In this document: piece by piece, positions 6,329 through 7,859 of the stretch
Layout of the letters: every line of letters starts with the position of its first letter
How positions within the stretch are numbered: position 1 is the stretch's first letter
Notes under the pieces: generated by a model
What the model was told of the DNA's origin: nothing
Database searches by the model: none
What the model saw: the letters and a program-made list of their open reading frames with translations, nothing else
From: an uncultured Sutterella sp.
Lineage (GTDB): Bacteria; Pseudomonadota; Gammaproteobacteria; Burkholderiales; Burkholderiaceae_F
NCBI GenBank assembly: GCA_900764215.1
Contig: CAAFNI010000121.1
Coordinates: 1-7,859 of the forward strand
Reading direction: 5' to 3'
DNA: 7,859 nt
Position numbers and translations under genes: made by a program

Positions 6329-6332
6329 TACC
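6313..6332 (-). promoter_or_regulatory. Fur box overlapping the -35 element
   Basis: 6313-6327 is a perfect 7-1-7 inverted repeat, TGAGAATCATTCTCA on the minus strand, differing from the Fur 7-1-7 motif TGATAATNATTATCA by one base per arm. The 19-mer at 6314-6332 matches the classical GATAATGATAATCATTATC consensus at 15 of 19 positions. It covers most of the -35 hexamer and part of the spacer, a position where Fe2+-Fur binding would block RNA polymerase. Repression in iron-replete cells is therefore expected. Confidence 0.8.
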
Positions 6333-6405
6333 ATTTCCGGATGTAAGCTGAGAAAAAATGTCGGGAGCTTGACGAAGATCAAGCTTTTGCGAGTGCTGTG
6401 CAAAA

Positions 6406-6440
6406 AGAGAGGAGGCCGCCGTTCGGGCAGCCTCCTCTCT
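6406..6440 (-). terminator. Rho-independent terminator of bamD
   Basis: An 11-bp perfect stem (6406-6416 with 6430-6440) is extended by an inner GCC/GGC after one mismatch. On the minus strand it is followed by a T-run (6405-6402). It starts about 40 nt past the bamD stop codon. Confidence 0.85.
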
Positions 6441-6479
6441 CAAGGTGCGGATTGGAATTGTTCCGGATTCGGTTTGTTC

Positions 6480-7265
6480 TCAGCGCCGGGTCTTGAGGGT
6501 TTTGCCCTTGTTGAGTTCGAGCACTCGGCGCGTGTCGGCGGCGAGGTCGTGCATTTCAAGCTGGTCGTAGGAGTTGGCGATGATCTCAAGGGCGTCGTCG
6601 CGCATCGCGGTGTTCTGGAATTCGCTCACGACGCGCTGCGCATGCTGGATGGCCGCGACATAAGCGTGTCGAACGTAGTAGTATTCTGCAACTCCAAGCT
6701 CGTATTTGGCTTGAGCGAGCACGAGCTCGTGCATGCGGCGGCGCGCTTCGGGCGCGTAGCGGCTGTCGGGAAAGCGCAGGGCAAGCTCCTTGAGAATGTC
6801 GAAGGCTTCCTGGGCTGCGTTGGCGTCGCGGTCGGAGAGGTCCTGGGCGGCGAGCTTCGCGAACCAGCCGTCGTTTTCATTCAAGGTTGCGAGCGCCTTC
6901 AGGTACATGACGTAGTCGCTGTTGGCGTGATTCGGGTAGGCCTGCAGGAATCGGTCCGCACCCTGGACGGCTTGGGCGGCGTCGCCGTCCTTCCAGTTCG
7001 CGTAGATAAGCTCTATCTGCGCCTGCTGTGCATACGTTCCAAACGGATAGCGCGCCTCGAGCTTGGTGTAATAGTCTTTGGCATCGGTCCAGTTGCTCTC
7101 TTCAAGGGCGGCCCGGGCCTCGGTATACAATTTGTCGGCCGACCAGTCCGCCGTCGGATCCTTGTCGAGGGATTCGAGCCAGGAGCAGGAGGCGGTCGCC
7201 AGCGTGATGGCCGTCACGGCCATCAGCCTCGCGGCGAGGCGCTTATTAGGAAACTTGAAATTCAT
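6480..7265 (-). CDS. bamD: Outer membrane protein assembly factor BamD
   Basis: Essential lipoprotein of the BAM complex; it works with BamA at the inner leaflet of the outer membrane and recognises incoming beta-barrel substrates. The 261-residue length is typical. Residues 1-26 form a lipoprotein signal with basic NKR and an LATASC lipobox (Cys27 acylated, Ser at +2, consistent with outer-membrane sorting). TPR-type helices run from about 43 to 250; YPFGTYAQQAQIELIY (73-88) and SDYVMYLKALA (116-126) are characteristic of BamD. The start at 7265 has no Shine-Dalgarno, but the next Met (residue 15) would remove the basic n-region of the signal. It is divergent from rluD, as known in E. coli (yfiO/rluD), but here without any spacer. 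Its own terminator follows. Confidence 0.94.
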   Translation of the reverse strand: MNFKFPNKRLAARLMAVTAITLATASCSWLESLDKDPTADWSADKLYTEARAALEESNWTDAKDYYTKLEARYPFGTYAQQAQIELIYANWKDGDAAQAVQGADRFLQAYPNHANSDYVMYLKALATLNENDGWFAKLAAQDLSDRDANAAQEAFDILKELALRFPDSRYAPEARRRMHELVLAQAKYELGVAEYYYVRHAYVAAIQHAQRVVSEFQNTAMRDDALEIIANSYDQLEMHDLAADTRRVLELNKGKTLKTRR

Positions 7266-7859
7266 GACAAGCAGTTGCGAAAATTCTGAACTTTCGGATT
7301 ATAACGGCCTCCCCGATGGCGGGAACGGCGCCGATGATGACACTTTACCAAGTTTCACGGTCGAAGGTTTTTGGGGAGAGCGCCTGGACAAGGTTCTCGC
7401 CACCCTGATGCCGGATGTTTCCAGAGCCCGTCTGCAAAAGCTCATCGAGGAGGGAAGCGTCGAAGTGAACGGCGAGGCGGTTCGGAAGGTGCGCCAGAAG
7501 GTCACCGAAGGCGACGAGATCACGCTGCTAGAGGAGCCCCATCTTGACGAGGCTCTCGCCTATGCCCCCGAAGAGGATGTGGAGTTCGACGTGGTCTACG
7601 AGGACGATGCGATCATCGTCGTCAACAAGCCCGCGGGCCTCGTCGTGCATCCCGGCGCGGGCAATCCCTGCGGAACGCTTCTCAACGGGCTGCTCTGGCG
7701 CTATCCGGAACTTCGTGAAGTGCCCCGCGCGGGCATCGTCCACCGCCTTGACCGTGATACGACGGGCCTCATGGTCGTCGCACGCACGCTTTCGGCTCAG
7801 ACGAATCTGGTTCGCCAGCTTCAGGAGCGCACCGTGAAGCGCGAATACTGGGCCTTCAC
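7264..7859 (+). CDS. rluD: 23S rRNA pseudouridine synthase RluD (partial, 3' end outside the window)
   Basis: RluD isomerises uridines to pseudouridine in helix 69 of 23S rRNA (1911, 1915 and 1917 in E. coli), needed for proper subunit assembly. The first 198 codons are present and run off the right edge. Residues 1-35 are an acidic, low-complexity extension; an S4 RNA-binding domain follows (about 38-92, starting ERLDKVLATLMPDVSRARLQ). Next come IIVVNKPAGLVVHPG (117-131) and the catalytic motif HRLDRDTTGL (160-169), with catalytic D163. The start ATG at 7264 overlaps the bamD start on the other strand. An AGGA lies about 12 nt upstream, which is weak, but I see no alternative in-frame ATG, GTG or TTG between it and the S4 domain. 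An in-frame TTG at 7255 is the only near alternative. RluC/RluD-type paralogues are not fully excluded, but the bamD neighbour supports RluD. Confidence 0.9.
   Translation, partial: MTSSCENSELSDYNGLPDGGNGADDDTLPSFTVEGFWGERLDKVLATLMPDVSRARLQKLIEEGSVEVNGEAVRKVRQKVTEGDEITLLEEPHLDEALAYAPEEDVEFDVVYEDDAIIVVNKPAGLVVHPGAGNPCGTLLNGLLWRYPELREVPRAGIVHRLDRDTTGLMVVARTLSAQTNLVRQLQERTVKREYWAF
7298..7303 (-). promoter_or_regulatory. Candidate -10 box of bamD inside the rluD coding sequence
   Basis: Minus-strand TATAAT (perfect) would start transcription near 7291, 26 nt before the bamD start codon. The -35 candidate, TTCCCG with a 16-bp spacer, is poor (3/6). It falls within rluD codons 12-14, consistent with the two genes' start codons overlapping. 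Confidence 0.4.

Noticed and set aside
4721..6403. 560-codon minus-strand frame antisense to the UMF1 gene.
   Set aside because: It is a composition shadow of a GC-rich gene: rich in Arg, Gly, Glu and His with no domain, while the plus-strand frame has clear family motifs and membrane helices.
6159..6443. 94-codon minus-strand frame covering the small-RNA region.
   Set aside because: It begins at the bamD terminator, upstream of the identified promoter, has no ribosome site or family features, and would not be on the predicted transcript from its start.
1..7859. Mobile elements, CRISPR, tRNA or defence genes.
   Set aside because: No repeats, transposase or integrase motifs, tRNA-like folds or spacer arrays were seen on reading both strands.

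Overview
This 7.9 kb, GC-rich window is ordinary bacterial chromosome. The gene set (PssA, MltB, BamD and RluD) indicates a Gram-negative bacterium. The divergent bamD/rluD pair and the style of the proteins suggest a betaproteobacterium, possibly of the Burkholderiales/Sutterellaceae type; that placement is inferred from protein resemblance alone. I see no transposase, integrase, CRISPR array, tRNA or rRNA.

Layout: a partial secreted protein, probably an M20-like metallopeptidase, runs off the left edge (1-258, minus). A strong hairpin terminator at 432-469 separates it from pssA, phosphatidylserine synthase (493-1341, minus), which has a roughly 140-nt leader with hairpins. A second terminator (1526-1553) ends a fumarylacetoacetate-hydrolase-family gene (1583-2263, minus), which lies 100 bp downstream of the lytic transglycosylase gene mltB (2364-3464, minus). 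A 310-bp divergent spacer leads to a plus-strand pair 13 bp apart: a histone-deacetylase-like zinc amidohydrolase (3775-4746) and a UMF1-type MFS transporter (4760-6085). At the right, bamD (6480-7265, minus) and a partial rluD (from 7264, plus) are divergent and share one CATG for both start codons.

The most notable element lies between the transporter and bamD. On the minus strand there is a near-ideal promoter (TTGAGA, 17-bp spacer, CATAAT). Its -35 box lies inside a perfect 7-1-7 inverted repeat, TGAGAATCATTCTCA, which matches 15 of 19 positions of the classical Fur box. About 130 nt downstream is a 14-bp perfect stem followed by seven Us. The roughly 175-nt transcript has no open reading frame and can fold into three hairpins enclosed by a 5'/3' helix before the terminator. 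I read this as an iron-responsive, Fur-repressed small RNA of no family I recognise, functionally comparable to RyhB, PrrF or NrrF. Everything else in the window is envelope biogenesis (pssA, mltB, bamD), ribosome modification (rluD) and small-molecule metabolism or transport.
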